This document shows positions 8,437 to 18,312 of a DNA stretch of 64,000 nt, piece by piece. Position numbers and translations under genes: made by a program. Position 1 is the stretch's first letter, and every line of letters starts with the position of its first letter. Source of the DNA: Sphingomonas aliaeris (GTDB lineage Bacteria > Pseudomonadota > Alphaproteobacteria > Sphingomonadales > Sphingomonadaceae); NCBI RefSeq assembly GCF_016743815.1, contig NZ_CP061035.1, positions 2,482,501 to 2,546,500 on the forward strand. Direction: 5' to 3'. The notes under the pieces are model-generated. The model was not told the DNA's origin, made no database searches, and saw nothing but the letters and a program-made list of their open reading frames with translations.

Positions 8437-8544
8437 CGTCACCCCGGACTTGTTCCGGGGTCTACGGTTCCGCGTTTAAACCGGATGAAAAATGGGCCAT
8501 GAGTTAGCGGCAGGGCGGACCCCGGAACGAGTCCGGGGTGACGG
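8437..8544. repeat. Palindromic intergenic repeat, family F
   Basis: Arms CGTCACCCCGGAC...CCGGGGTC at 8437-8462 and GACCCCGG...GTCCGGGGTGACGG at 8518-8544 are inverted complements; each arm also contains a short internal palindrome. It lies between merR and the end of the acyl-CoA synthetase gene, and the rest of this gap (8393-8604) holds no other feature. Confidence 0.75.
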
Positions 8545-8604
8545 CACTTCACTGGATACAATTCGACTGTAGTCCGCCCCGGATATCCCATCGCCACCCC
8601 CCGG

Positions 8605-10356
8605 TCAGGCAGGCACCCCCACCCGATCCTCGAACAACGCTTTCAGATCCTTCTTCAGGATCTTGCCGTTGGCGTTCCGCGGCAACGTCTCCGCGACGAA
8701 GCGGATCGCCACAGGTGTCTTGAAGACCGCCAGCTTCGATCGCACCCACGCCTGGAGTTCGGCCTCGCTCGCTTCCATGCCCGGTGCCAGATGCACGACT
8801 GCGGCCGGCTCCTCGCCCAGCGTGCGGTGCGGGATGCCGATCAGCGCGCAGTCGGTGACTGCCGGGTGCGCGTACAGCACGTTCTCGACCTCGCTGGAAT
8901 AGATATTCTCGCCGCCGCGGATGATCATGTCCTTCGCCCGGTCCACGACGAACAGGAATCCTTCGTCGTCCAGTCGGGCGAGATCGCCAGTGCGGACCCA
9001 GCCGTCGACGAACGTCTCGGCCGTCGCCTCGGGCTTGTTCCAATACCCTTTCACGATCATCGGCCCGCGTGCCCACAACTCGCCGACTTCGCCCACCGGC
9101 ATCTCGGTCACGCCATCGTCGTCCATGATCTTCAAATCAGCGACCGCGACCGGCGGGCCGGCGCTGGTCGGGCGGTTGAGATAATCCTCCGCCGAATGAC
9201 TGGTGACCGTCGCCATCGTCTCGGTCATGCCCCAGCCATTGCCCGGCAACGCACCGAATTCCTCATGGATACGCCTGACGAGTTCCGGCGCAGACGGCGC
9301 GCCGCCATAAGCGATCGCCTCGATCGAGGAGAGGTCGTATTTGTGCCGTTCCGGATGCTCGATCAACTGCCAGGCGATCGTCGGCACGCCGCCCGTGACG
9401 TTGACCTTTTCGCTTTCGATCAACTCCATCGCGCGGATGACGTCCCATTTGCGCATGAAGATCACCTTCGATCCCGTGGCGATCACGCCCATCAGGCTCG
9501 CGCTGCACGCCGTGACGTGGAACAGCGGAATGACTATTAGCATCGTGCGCGGAATCGGATCGGGCACAGCCTCGCCCCGGCGCAACATCGCGCGCGCACC
9601 AGCATAACCACCGGACAGGATGTTGGTCATCAGGTTGCGATGCGTGCCCAACGCGCCCTTCGGGTTCCCGGTCGTGCCGCTGGTGTAGAAGATCGTCGCA
9701 TCGTCGTCCGGCGCGATCGCCACCTGCGGGAACGGGATATCGGGCAGGCTGGCATAGTCGTGCGGCGTGCCGATCAGATCCTCCAACCGTTCCGCGCGCC
9801 CCTCGAGCGTACCCGATGCGCGCGCGACGATCATTTTTTCCAGTGCGGGCAGCGCAGGCTTCGCCTCGACGAAGCGCTGATAGCGTTCGTCGTCCACGAA
9901 CAGCAGGCGAGCGCCCGAATCGTCGATGCCATATTCCAGTTCGCCCGCGGTCCACCAGGCGTTGAGCGGCACGACAATCGCCCCGATGCTCGCCGCGGCG
10001 AAAAAGATCACCGGCCATTCAGGCAGGTTGCGCATCGCCAGCGCGACCCGATCGCCCGCGACGACGCCCATCTCCTGCAACTTCGTCGCCAGGTGCGCCA
10101 CCGCACGATAATTCGCCTCGAACGTAACCCGTTCGTCCTCATACACCGTGAAGACGTTCTCCCCATGCGCGCGCGATGCCTGGATCAGCCAGGCCAGACT
10201 CGGCGGTGCATTCTTCCACGTGCGTGTGGGTACGCCGCGAATATCGACCGTCTCGATCTCGAACTTGCTGCCGGCTGGCGTCAGCAGCGCCTCGGCTTGC
10301 GGCAAAGTGACCTTCGGCCATGACGGATCGAGCGAAATCAGGGGTTCGGTCTGCAA
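8605..10356 (-). CDS. Long-chain-type acyl-CoA synthetase (class I adenylate-forming)
   Basis: Activates a carboxylic acid to its CoA thioester through an acyl-adenylate. About 583 residues. The P-loop DATIFYTSGTTGNPKGALG, the motif GNGWGMTET, then WVRTGDLARLDDEGFLFVVDR and the C-terminal lysine region LPRNANGKILKKDL are all intact. The start is set at TTG 10356 because GGAGAG lies 8 bases upstream; no ATG is available. It is the first enzyme logically feeding the beta-oxidation genes that follow, though it is on the opposite strand and divergent from the serine hydrolase at 10485. Confidence 0.92.
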   Translation of the reverse strand: MQTEPLISLDPSWPKVTLPQAEALLTPAGSKFEIETVDIRGVPTRTWKNAPPSLAWLIQASRAHGENVFTVYEDERVTFEANYRAVAHLATKLQEMGVVAGDRVALAMRNLPEWPVIFFAAASIGAIVVPLNAWWTAGELEYGIDDSGARLLFVDDERYQRFVEAKPALPALEKMIVARASGTLEGRAERLEDLIGTPHDYASLPDIPFPQVAIAPDDDATIFYTSGTTGNPKGALGTHRNLMTNILSGGYAGARAMLRRGEAVPDPIPRTMLIVIPLFHVTACSASLMGVIATGSKVIFMRKWDVIRAMELIESEKVNVTGGVPTIAWQLIEHPERHKYDLSSIEAIAYGGAPSAPELVRRIHEEFGALPGNGWGMTETMATVTSHSAEDYLNRPTSAGPPVAVADLKIMDDDGVTEMPVGEVGELWARGPMIVKGYWNKPEATAETFVDGWVRTGDLARLDDEGFLFVVDRAKDMIIRGGENIYSSEVENVLYAHPAVTDCALIGIPHRTLGEEPAAVVHLAPGMEASEAELQAWVRSKLAVFKTPVAIRFVAETLPRNANGKILKKDLKALFEDRVGVPA

Positions 10357-10484
10357 GGCTCGTCTCTCCAAATCTGAACATCGGGTTTGGCTTATCTGCC
10401 GCTTGTCGCCCGTTTACTGTTGATTCATGCGCCGCTCAAGGCAATAGCAGGCGCGCCGGCCATGACCGGCTTCGAATTAGAGGT

Positions 10485-11721
10485 ATGGACCGGACCATGA
10501 AAATCGCAAAGCCGGAAAAGCATGGTTTCGACGCGGGCCGGCTGGCCCGCATCGATGCGTTGCTAAAGGATCGCTATCTCGACACGGGCAAGCTCGCGAA
10601 CACGCAGATCCTTCTCGCGCGCGATGGCGAGATCGTGCATTTCGGCAGCCAGGGACCGGCGCGGGAGGGAAGTTCGGCGCAAATCGACGAAGGCTCGCTG
10701 TTCCGCATCGCGAGCATGACCAAGCCGATAGCCTCCATAGCTTTCATGATGTTGGTCGAGGAAGGTAAGGTCGCGGTCGATACGCCCGTTCACCACGTTC
10801 TTCCCGAATTTAAGGACATAGGCGTCTTCAACGGCGGCGGCGGCGACGCACCGTTCGGGACGAAGCCGACCGCGGAACCGATGCGGATGGTCGACCTGCT
10901 GCGGCACACCGCGGGCCTGACCTATGGCTTCCAATACCGGTCGAACATCGACGCGGCCTACCGCGCGGGCAAGATCGAGAATTGGCATGGCGGACACGAT
11001 CTGGACGGCTTCATCGGCGCGCTTGCCAAGATCCCGCTGGAGTTCTCGCCCGGCACATCGTGGAATTATTCGGTCGCGACGGACGTGCTAGGCGCGGTGG
11101 TGCAGCGGGTTTCCGGCATGCCGCTCGCCGAGTTTTTTCGAAACGCGCATCTTCGCGCCGCTCAAGATGCACGACACGTTCTTCGCCGTACCCGCGGACA
11201 AGACGGATCGGCTGACGGACTGCTACACGTTCGTTCCCGGAAAAGGCCGCGTGATGTATGATCGCGGTGCCGAAAGCGCGTGGAGCCGCATGCCGAAGCT
11301 TGTCTCGGGTGGCGGCGGCCTCGTCTCGACCGCGCTCGATTATCACAGATTCAATACGATGCTGTTGAACGGTGGCGAACTGGACGGCGCGCGCATCGTC
11401 GGGCGCAAGACGATCGACCTGATGACGATGAACCACCTGCCGGGGAATGCCGACCTGTCGACCATGTCCAAATCGCTGTTCAGCGAAGCGGCGAATGCGG
11501 GCACGGGTTTCGGCCTGGGCTTTGCGGTCAATATCGATGTCGCACGCTCTCTGATCCCGGGATCGGTCGGCGAATATTATTGGGGCGGCATGTTCTCGAC
11601 CGCGTTTTTCGTCGATCCGGTCGAGCGGTTGACGATGGTGTTCATGACCCAGATGTCCCCCAGTTCCACCTACCCTATCCGCCGGGAATTGAAGACGTTG
11701 ATCTACTCGGCGCTCACCTAA
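10485..11721 (+). CDS. Serine hydrolase, beta-lactamase/esterase EstB-like (one apparent frameshift)
   Basis: Class C beta-lactamase-fold esterase or hydrolase. The S-x-x-K nucleophile motif lies in [17 protein letters not shown], and [19 protein letters not shown] carries the conserved YSV/YxN tyrosine. The first part ends in frame after GMPLAEFF; the remainder continues in another frame as [20 protein letters not shown] to TAA 11721. Removing one T from the six-T run at 11133-11138 restores GAGTTTTTCGAAACG and a continuous product of about 411 residues. No signal peptide. ATG 10497 is an alternative start. It may hydrolyse an ester or lactone entering the neighbouring acyl-CoA route. Confidence 0.82.
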
Positions 11722-11776
11722 CCGACGGCGCGTCGCCACGGCGCCCGCAAACGAAACGAATCTTCAGGAGATAGAT

Positions 11777-13810
11777 ATGACCGGTCCGATCACCACCGAA
11801 CGCCATGACGACGTTCTTGTCATCATCTCGAACAATCCGCCGGTAAACGCACTCGGCGCCGCGGTCCGTCAGGGTCTCGAAGCCGGGATCAAGGAAGGCC
11901 TTGCCGACGATTCGATCAAGGCGATGGTCATCCGGTGCGAAGGCCGTACGTTCTTCGCTGGCGCCGACATCACCGAATTTGGCAAGCCTTTCGTCGAACC
12001 CGGCCTGCCCGCCGTGGTCGACCAGATCGAGGCATCTACCAAGCCGGTGATCGCCGCGATCCACGGCACCGCACTCGGCGGCGGCTGCGAGGTAACGCTC
12101 GGCTGCCACTATCGCATTGCCGTTCCGTCGGCGAAGATCGGTACGCCCGAGGTGAAGCTCGGCCTGTTGCCCGGCGCTGGTGGCACGCAGCGTATTCCGC
12201 GCATCGCCGGTGTCCCGCTAGCCCTGGAAATGACCGCAAAGGGCGATCCGATCTCCGCCAAGAAGGCGCTCGAGGCGGGGCTGATCGACAAGATCGCGGG
12301 TGAAGACAGCCTGATCGAAGACGCAATCGCTTTCGCCCGTGAAAAGGCCGGGACGACCGACCTTCCGCGTGCCAGCAAAAAGACTGCGCAGGCTGATCCC
12401 GAGGCAGTCGCTGCGTTCAAGAAAGAGAATGCGCGCAAATTCCGTGGGTTCGATGCGCCTGCTGCCAATATCGCGTGCGTCGAAAAGGCATCCGACGGAT
12501 CGTCGTTCGAAAACGGAATCGCGTTCGAACGGCAGGAATTTATGAAGCTGATGATGGGCACGCAGTCCGCGGCACAGCGTCACATCTTCTTTGCCGAGCG
12601 TCAGGCGGCGAAGATCGACGGTATCGCGTCCGATATCGCGCTGCGTCCGATCAACAAGGTCGGCGTGATCGGCGCGGGCACGATGGGCGGCGGTATCTCG
12701 ATGAACTTCCTGTCTGCCGGGATTCCGGTGACGATCGTCGAAATGGCGCAGGAAGCGCTCGATCGCGGCGCCGGCGTTATCCGCAAGAATTACGAGGCGA
12801 GCGCCGCCAAGGGCCGCCTGAAGCCAGAACAGGTCGAGGCCGCGATGGGCGCCCTGACCCCGACGCTCGATTTCTCCGCGCTGGCCGATTGCGACCTCAT
12901 CATCGAGGCGGTGTATGAGAATATGGACGTGAAGAAGGAAATCTTCGCGAAGCTGGACAGCATCTGCAAGCCGGGCGCGATCCTGGCGTCGAACACCAGC
13001 TATCTGGACGTGGACGAGATCGCGACCGCGACGCAGCGGCCGCAGGATGTCGTCGGCATGCACTTCTTCTCGCCCGCCAACGTCATGAAATTGCTGGAGG
13101 TCGTACGCGGTGCGAAGACCGCGGACGACGTGCTCGCCACGGTCATGGCGCTGTCGAAGAAGATCAAGAAGGTCGCGGTCGTTGCCGGCGTGTGCGACGG
13201 CTTCATCGGCAATCGCATGCTCAAGCCACGCCAGGTCGAGGCGATGAAGCTGCTGATGGAAGGCGCCACGCCCGAGCAGATCGACAAGGTCCATGTCGCC
13301 TTCGGCATGCCGATGGGTCCGTTCCAGATGAGCGATCTTGCCGGTGTCGACATCGGCTGGCACCGTGACCCGAACCGCATTGAAAGCATCCGCGACGCGC
13401 TTGCCGCCGAAGGACGCTGGGGCCAGAAAACGCAGAAGGGCTTCTACGATTACGACGAGAAGCGGAACCCGACCCCGTCGCCGCGCGTCGCCGAGATCAT
13501 CGAGAATTTCCGCAGCAAGTCGAACCTGCAGAAGCGCGAGATCAGCGACGAGGAGATCATCGAGAAGACGCTGTATACGATGGTCAACGAAGGTGCGCTG
13601 ATCCTGGAAGAGAAGATGGCCCAGCGCGCGTCCGATATCGATGTCGTGTGGATCTACGGCTATGGCTGGCCCGTCTATCGCGGCGGCCCGATGTTCTGGG
13701 CGGATACCGAAGGCCTCCCCAAGATCGTCGCCGGACTGGAGAAGCATGGCTTCAAGGTCGCCGAATTGCTCAAGAGCAAGGCGGAAAGCGGCGGCAAGTT
13801 CAATAGATAA
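11777..13810 (+). CDS. fadJ: Bifunctional enoyl-CoA hydratase / 3-hydroxyacyl-CoA dehydrogenase
   Basis: FadJ/FadB-like fatty acid oxidation enzyme. Residues ~1-190 form a crotonase domain ([48 protein letters not shown]); from ~294 there is an NAD-binding hydroxyacyl-CoA dehydrogenase domain ([46 protein letters not shown]), then duplicated C-terminal helical domains ([26 protein letters not shown]). 677 residues. AGGAG stands 8 bases before the ATG. It heads a plus-strand group with two acyl-CoA dehydrogenases and a thioesterase, each gap carrying a palindromic repeat. Confidence 0.95.
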   Translation: MTGPITTERHDDVLVIISNNPPVNALGAAVRQGLEAGIKEGLADDSIKAMVIRCEGRTFFAGADITEFGKPFVEPGLPAVVDQIEASTKPVIAAIHGTALGGGCEVTLGCHYRIAVPSAKIGTPEVKLGLLPGAGGTQRIPRIAGVPLALEMTAKGDPISAKKALEAGLIDKIAGEDSLIEDAIAFAREKAGTTDLPRASKKTAQADPEAVAAFKKENARKFRGFDAPAANIACVEKASDGSSFENGIAFERQEFMKLMMGTQSAAQRHIFFAERQAAKIDGIASDIALRPINKVGVIGAGTMGGGISMNFLSAGIPVTIVEMAQEALDRGAGVIRKNYEASAAKGRLKPEQVEAAMGALTPTLDFSALADCDLIIEAVYENMDVKKEIFAKLDSICKPGAILASNTSYLDVDEIATATQRPQDVVGMHFFSPANVMKLLEVVRGAKTADDVLATVMALSKKIKKVAVVAGVCDGFIGNRMLKPRQVEAMKLLMEGATPEQIDKVHVAFGMPMGPFQMSDLAGVDIGWHRDPNRIESIRDALAAEGRWGQKTQKGFYDYDEKRNPTPSPRVAEIIENFRSKSNLQKREISDEEIIEKTLYTMVNEGALILEEKMAQRASDIDVVWIYGYGWPVYRGGPMFWADTEGLPKIVAGLEKHGFKVAELLKSKAESGGKFNR

Positions 13811-13846
13811 CCGGGAAGGTCGGGGGCTGGCCGGGCCGGCCCTCGA

Positions 13847-13927
13847 CCGTTCGTGCTGAGCCTGTCGAAGCACATGACCTAAGCGCATCGCCCGTTACAC
13901 GCCCTTCGACAAGCTCAGGGCGAACGG
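13847..13927. repeat. Palindromic intergenic repeat, family A (copy 1)
   Basis: Left arm CCGTTCGTGCTGAGCCTGTC (13847-) and right arm CCTTCGACAAGCTCAGGGCG...AACGG (13903-13927) are inverted complements separated by about 30 bases. Copies recur at 16408, 17416 and 33191. Confidence 0.85.
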
Positions 13928-13940
13928 TGGAGAAAAGACC

Positions 13941-15131
13941 ATGACCGACACGACCCTCGACCAATTCCGCACTGAAACCCGCGCCTGGCTGGCCGAGAAT
14001 TGCCCGCCCGAAATGCGCGAGCCGGTGCGATCCGAAAAGGATGCCGTCTGGGGAGGACGCGACCAGTCCAACCTGACGCCGGCGCAGAAATCGTGGATGG
14101 ACGCGATGGCGTCGAAGGGCTGGACCGTTCCGGACTGGCCCAAGGCGTATGGCGGCGGCGGACTAACGCCGGCCGAAACCAAGATCCTGCGTGAGGAAAT
14201 GGCCGCGATCCGCGCGCGCAATCCGCTCAATTCGTTCGGCATCTCGATGCTCGGGCCGGCACTGCTTAAATACGGCACCGAGGAACAGAAGCTTACCCAC
14301 CTGACGAAGATCGCCAAGGGCGAAATCCGTTGGTGCCAGGGCTATAGCGAGCCGAACGCGGGGTCCGATCTCGCCAGCCTCGCGACCAGCGCGGAGAGCG
14401 ACGGCGACGATTATATCGTCAACGGCCAGAAGGTCTGGACCAGCTATGCCGACAAGGCCGACTGGATCTTCTGTCTCGTCCGCACCGACAAGACCAGCAA
14501 GCAGGGCGGCATCAGCTTCCTGCTGTTCGACATGGCATCGCCCGGTGTCTCGACCAAACCGATCCTGCTGATTTCGGGCAACTCGCCCTTCTGCGAAACC
14601 TTCTTCGACAATGTCCGCGTGCCCAAGGCGAACCGCGTATATGAGGAAAATAAGGGCTGGGATGTCGCGAAGTACCTGCTCGGCCACGAACGCGAGATGA
14701 TCTCCGGCATGGGCCTCGCCTCGACCGGTGGCAACCCGCTGATCGACGGCGCGATCGCCACGGTCGGTCTCGATCATGACGGTAAGCTCGCCGATCCGCT
14801 GCTCCGCGCGAGCATCGCGATGTTCGAAGTGCGCTCCAACGCGTTCGGGATGATGAGCGAGCGCTTCATCGACGAACTGAAAGCCGGACGCGCGCATCCC
14901 GCACAGCCTTCGATGATGAAATATTACGGTACCGAGCTGAACAAGAGCCGCTACGAACTGATGATGGCATCGGGCGGGTCGGACGCGCTGGAATGGGAAA
15001 GCGACCGTTCGAACGGCGGCAGCACCCCGCGCGCCTGGCTGCGTACCAAGGCGAACTCGATCGAAGGCGGGACGAGCGAAGTCCAGCTCAACATCATCGC
15101 CAAGCGGATTCTGGATCTGCCGAGCGCCTGA
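13941..15131 (+). CDS. Acyl-CoA dehydrogenase, first of a tandem pair
   Basis: FAD-dependent alpha,beta-dehydrogenation of an acyl-CoA. 396 residues with all three ACAD domains: N-terminal helical, central beta (GYSEPNAGSDLASLATSAES, then GQKVWTSYADKADWIFCLVR) and C-terminal helical. It ends KANSIEGGTSEVQLNIIAKR, where the Glu of IEGGTSE corresponds to the catalytic-base loop of one ACAD subclass. Immediately followed by a second, different ACAD (15263). Such unlike neighbours resemble the alpha/beta subunits of heteromeric steroid-side-chain ACADs, so the true substrate may be a bulky or branched acyl-CoA. Confidence 0.92.
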   Translation: MTDTTLDQFRTETRAWLAENCPPEMREPVRSEKDAVWGGRDQSNLTPAQKSWMDAMASKGWTVPDWPKAYGGGGLTPAETKILREEMAAIRARNPLNSFGISMLGPALLKYGTEEQKLTHLTKIAKGEIRWCQGYSEPNAGSDLASLATSAESDGDDYIVNGQKVWTSYADKADWIFCLVRTDKTSKQGGISFLLFDMASPGVSTKPILLISGNSPFCETFFDNVRVPKANRVYEENKGWDVAKYLLGHEREMISGMGLASTGGNPLIDGAIATVGLDHDGKLADPLLRASIAMFEVRSNAFGMMSERFIDELKAGRAHPAQPSMMKYYGTELNKSRYELMMASGGSDALEWESDRSNGGSTPRAWLRTKANSIEGGTSEVQLNIIAKRILDLPSA

Positions 15132-15141
15132 GCGATCAAAG

Positions 15142-15253
15142 CCCTCTCCCCCGCGGGGAGAGGGTTGGGAGAGGGGCAGTCCAATACCAACAGATACGGG
15201 CCGGCGAGGAGAGACTGCCCCTCTCCCCGGCCCTCTCCCCAAGGGGGAGAGGG
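15142..15253. repeat. Palindromic intergenic repeat, family C (copy 1)
   Basis: Outer arms CCCTCTCCCCCGCGGGGAG and the mirrored CCCTCTCCCCAAGGGGGAGA enclose a core running from GGCAGTCC to GACTGCC. The same core occurs, inverted, in the copy at 19907-20022. Its right end supplies the GGGAG that precedes the ATG at 15263 by 7 bases. Confidence 0.85.
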
Positions 15254-15262
15254 AGATTTCGA

Positions 15263-16390
15263 ATGCCACTCTACCTGAACGACGAACAGACGATGTTGCG
15301 CGACACCGCGAAGGATTTCGTCGCCGAACACGCGCCCGTCAGCCACCTCCGCTCGCTGCGCGACAAGAAGGACGAAGCCGGCTTCTCGCGCGATCTGTGG
15401 AAGTCCTTTGCCGAAATGGGCTTCACCGGCATCCTGATCGGTGAAGACGAAGGCGGGCTCGGGCTCGGCCATGTCGAGGCCGGGATCGTGCTGGAGGAAA
15501 TCGGCCGCAACCTGTCCCCCTCCCCGTTCCTGACCACCGCCGTCGCCGCGGTCGAGGCATTGAAGGGCAGCCCGCACGCCGCCAAGTATTTCCCAGGCAT
15601 CCTGTCGGGGGACACCGTCGCTGCGCTCGCGATCGACGAGGGGGCCAAGCACCGTGATACGGTCGCGCTGAAGGCCGAACGATCAGGCAACGGGTTCAAG
15701 CTGTCGGGCAAGAAGCAGTTCGTCACGCATGGCCACGTCGCCGATCTGCTGATAGTCGCGGCACGTACCGCCGGTTCGGCTGACGACGCGGAGGGGATTA
15801 CGCTGTTCGCGGTCGATCGCAACGCGGCTGGCCTGACCGCCAATCCGGAGCGCCTGACCGACTCCAGCCTTGCCGCGAGGATCGAATTCGACGGCGTGGA
15901 AGTCGATGCCGACGCGGTGATCGGCGAAATCGATGCCGGTCGCACACCGCTCGACCGTCTGTTGCGCGCAGGGCGCACCGGTGCCTCGGCCGAGTTGCTC
16001 GGCGTGGGTGGCGGCGCGATGGACATGACCGTCGGCTATCTGAAGGAGCGCAAGCAGTTCGGCGTCACGATCGGCAGTTTCCAGGCGCTGCAACATCGTG
16101 CCGCGCATCTGTACAGCGAGATGGAAGTCGCCCGCGCCGCCGTGCTGAAGGCCGCGCAATTGCTCGACCAGGGTTCGGACCGGGCCGACCACGCCGTGTC
16201 CGTCGCCAAGGCGATGACCGCGCTCGCCACCACGCTGTCGGTGCAGGAAGGCGTGCAGATGCATGGCGGCATCGGCATGACCGACGAATATGACATCGGC
16301 TTCTACATGAAGCGCGCCCGCGTGCTGGCCGAGATGTTCGGCGACGCGAATTTCCACGCCCACAAGCTGGCGACGCTGTCGGGGTATTGA
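15263..16390 (+). CDS. Acyl-CoA dehydrogenase, second of a tandem pair
   Basis: 375-residue ACAD-family protein. N-terminal helical domain MPLYLNDEQTMLRDTAKDFV, GILIGEDEGGLGLGHVEAGI, central domain GKKQFVTHGHVADLLIVAAR, then RKQFGVTIGSFQALQHRAAH and VQMHGGIGMTDEYDIGFYMK. The C-terminus ends FGDANFHAHKLATLSGY and lacks the usual YEGT-type catalytic Glu loop, as in non-catalytic or FAD-contributing subunits of heteromeric ACADs. It probably pairs with the enzyme at 13941. Start chosen at ATG 15263 with GGGAG 7 bases upstream inside the adjacent repeat. Confidence 0.9.
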   Translation: MPLYLNDEQTMLRDTAKDFVAEHAPVSHLRSLRDKKDEAGFSRDLWKSFAEMGFTGILIGEDEGGLGLGHVEAGIVLEEIGRNLSPSPFLTTAVAAVEALKGSPHAAKYFPGILSGDTVAALAIDEGAKHRDTVALKAERSGNGFKLSGKKQFVTHGHVADLLIVAARTAGSADDAEGITLFAVDRNAAGLTANPERLTDSSLAARIEFDGVEVDADAVIGEIDAGRTPLDRLLRAGRTGASAELLGVGGGAMDMTVGYLKERKQFGVTIGSFQALQHRAAHLYSEMEVARAAVLKAAQLLDQGSDRADHAVSVAKAMTALATTLSVQEGVQMHGGIGMTDEYDIGFYMKRARVLAEMFGDANFHAHKLATLSGY

Positions 16391-16407
16391 GGACGCGATG
16401 CTCCCCA

Positions 16408-16493
16408 ACCCGTTCGTCCTGAGCCTGTCGAAGGGCGTATCACACGCGCTGCCGCTTGTGGCACATGCTTCGACAAGCTCGGCACGATTGGGT
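16408..16493. repeat. Palindromic intergenic repeat, family A (copy 2)
   Basis: CCCGTTCGTCCTGAGCCTGT at 16409 and GCTTCGACAAGCTCGGCACG at 16467 form the arms; the right arm is partly degenerate. Lies between the second ACAD and tesB. Confidence 0.8.
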
Positions 16494-16505
16494 TAAGGGA
16501 GCACT

Positions 16506-17396
16506 ATGATCGACATGACCAACCCATCTCCCGAAGCTCTCGCGGCCGATCTTTGCGACCTGCTGACCGTGGAGGAGATCGACACCGATCTGTATCGCGG
16601 CCGGCGCATCGCCAACGGCCAAGGTCACGGGCGCGTGTTCGGCGGCCAGGTGATCGCGCAGGCGCTGCAGGCGGCACAACAATCGACGGACGCTCCGAAG
16701 GTCGCGCATTCGCTTCACGCCTATTTCATGCGGCCGGGCAATGACGACTATCCCATCCTGTTCCGCGTCGTCCGCGACTTCGACGGCAAGAGTTTCGCGA
16801 CCCGCCGCGTGATCGCGACGCAGAAAGGTCTTCCGATCCTCAACATGGCCTGTTCGCTACAGGTGCCCGAGGATGGCCTGCGCCATCAGGATGCGATGCC
16901 GGACGTGCCCCCGCCGGAGGATCTGAAATCCGATGTCGATGTCCGCGCCGGGATGGTCGACTCGATTCCCGAACGCTTCCGTGCACATTTCACGCGGCCC
17001 CGGCCGATCGAGATCCGCCCAGTCGCGCCGCGCAGTTTCATCAATCCGGAAAAGAGCGAGCCACGGCAGGATAGCTGGTTCCGGATTTCCGCCCCGATCG
17101 GCGACGATCCGGCGATGCATCGCGCAGTCCTGGCCTATGCGTCCGACATGGCGCTGCTCGGCACAGGCACGCTGCCGCACGGCGTCAACTGGATGACGCA
17201 CAAGTTGCAAAGCGCCAGCCTGGATCACTCGCTTTGGCTGCATGAGGATTTCCGTGCCGACGACTGGCTGCTCTATACCTGCGACAGCCCCTGGGCTGGC
17301 CATGCCCGCAGTTTCAACCGCGGCAAGATCTTCAGCCGCGACGGTCGGCTCGTCGCCAGCGTCGCGCAGGAAGGATTGATGCGCCTGCGCGAATGA
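16506..17396 (+). CDS. tesB: Acyl-CoA thioesterase II
   Basis: Hydrolyses acyl-CoA to free acid and CoA; in catabolic clusters it may release CoA from dead-end thioesters. 296 residues forming a double hot-dog. Family segments are GRVFGGQVIAQALQAAQQ, HSLHAYFMRPGNDDYPI, ASDMALLGTGTLPHG (catalytic Asp region) and LVASVAQEGLMRLRE at the C-terminus (catalytic Gln). GGGAG precedes the ATG. Last gene of the plus-strand fadJ-ACAD-ACAD-tesB group. Confidence 0.95.
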   Translation: MIDMTNPSPEALAADLCDLLTVEEIDTDLYRGRRIANGQGHGRVFGGQVIAQALQAAQQSTDAPKVAHSLHAYFMRPGNDDYPILFRVVRDFDGKSFATRRVIATQKGLPILNMACSLQVPEDGLRHQDAMPDVPPPEDLKSDVDVRAGMVDSIPERFRAHFTRPRPIEIRPVAPRSFINPEKSEPRQDSWFRISAPIGDDPAMHRAVLAYASDMALLGTGTLPHGVNWMTHKLQSASLDHSLWLHEDFRADDWLLYTCDSPWAGHARSFNRGKIFSRDGRLVASVAQEGLMRLRE

Positions 17397-17415
17397 GGCG
17401 CGAGAATCCTCCCAC

Positions 17416-17487
17416 CCGCTCGTGCCGAGCTTGTCGTGGGGGCGTGGACTTGAGACGGGTGCTTCGACAGGCTCAGCGCGAACGGTA
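17416..17487. repeat. Palindromic intergenic repeat, family A (copy 3)
   Basis: CCGCTCGTGCCGAGCTTGTC at 17417 and GCTTCGACAGGCTCAGCGCG...AACGG at 17461-17486. It separates the convergent tesB and PAS/MCP-like genes, a position where a bidirectional hairpin could terminate transcription. Confidence 0.8.
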
Positions 17488-17528
17488 GGGATTGAAAGGT
17501 CCTGATTCCGTCCAGTCGGGCATCGCCC

Positions 17529-18191
17529 CTACCCCGCAATCATCCGCCGTGCCTTGGCCGTGGCAAGCTGCGTGTCGGACGCCAGCTTCTTCACCTCGCT
17601 CGCGACCACCGCGAAGCCCCGGCCGGCATCGCCCGCCCGCGCAGCCTCGATCGTCGCGTTCAGCGCCAACAGGTTCGTCTGAACCGCTATACCTGCAATC
17701 GATTCGACCACGTCCGCCAACTGCGAGACGAGGGCTTCCATCACCACTCGTCGCGTATCGGCTTCTGCCTGATAGCGCTGGCTTTCCTTAAGCCGCTTCG
17801 CGACCTCATCCGCCAGCTTGACGCGGTCGCCCACGTCGCTGGCGAACTTCACGACGCGCACCACGTTGCCCGCGCCATCGAGAATGGGCGTGTAGGTCGC
17901 TTGCAGGCGCACGATGCGACCGCCCCGGCCCATCCGGACATATTCCCCGGCATCATGTTCGCCACGCGCCAGCTTGCGCCAGAATGCGGCATAATCGGCC
18001 GATGCGGCATAGGCCGGATCGCAGAATATGCAGTGATGCCGCCCGACGACGTCGTGAAGGTGATACCCCATCGCATTGAGGAATTTGCGGTTCGCCGAGA
18101 CGATGACGCCATCGGGCTGGAATTCGATGATCATTTGCGATTGGTCGATCGCGCTCCACAACGGACCATCACGGAAGCTGTCGTTCACCAT
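17529..18191 (-). CDS. Soluble PAS / methyl-accepting-type signalling protein
   Basis: 220 residues: a PAS domain ([60 protein letters not shown], residues ~15-125) followed by a short chemotaxis-receptor hairpin ([35 protein letters not shown]). There are no transmembrane segments, so it is cytoplasmic, perhaps an Aer-like energy or redox sensor. The signalling domain is much shorter than in full receptors. Start taken at ATG 18191 rather than the TTG at 18239. No chemotaxis partners are adjacent. Confidence 0.82.
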   Translation of the reverse strand: MVNDSFRDGPLWSAIDQSQMIIEFQPDGVIVSANRKFLNAMGYHLHDVVGRHHCIFCDPAYAASADYAAFWRKLARGEHDAGEYVRMGRGGRIVRLQATYTPILDGAGNVVRVVKFASDVGDRVKLADEVAKRLKESQRYQAEADTRRVVMEALVSQLADVVESIAGIAVQTNLLALNATIEAARAGDAGRGFAVVASEVKKLASDTQLATAKARRMIAG

Positions 18192-18312
18192 CGAAAATCC
18201 CAAACCCAGGGATTCGAATAGATGAAAACGGTTAACCAACTAAAAACGCAGCCGATTCGGCCCTAGATGTATATCAAGTCCGGTCCCGTCTCGTGCCACC
18301 CAAGCTGCGGGG

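Noticed and set aside
12218..13888. 556-codon frame antisense to fadJ
   Set aside because: Shadow of fadJ; no motif, and it spans the family A repeat.
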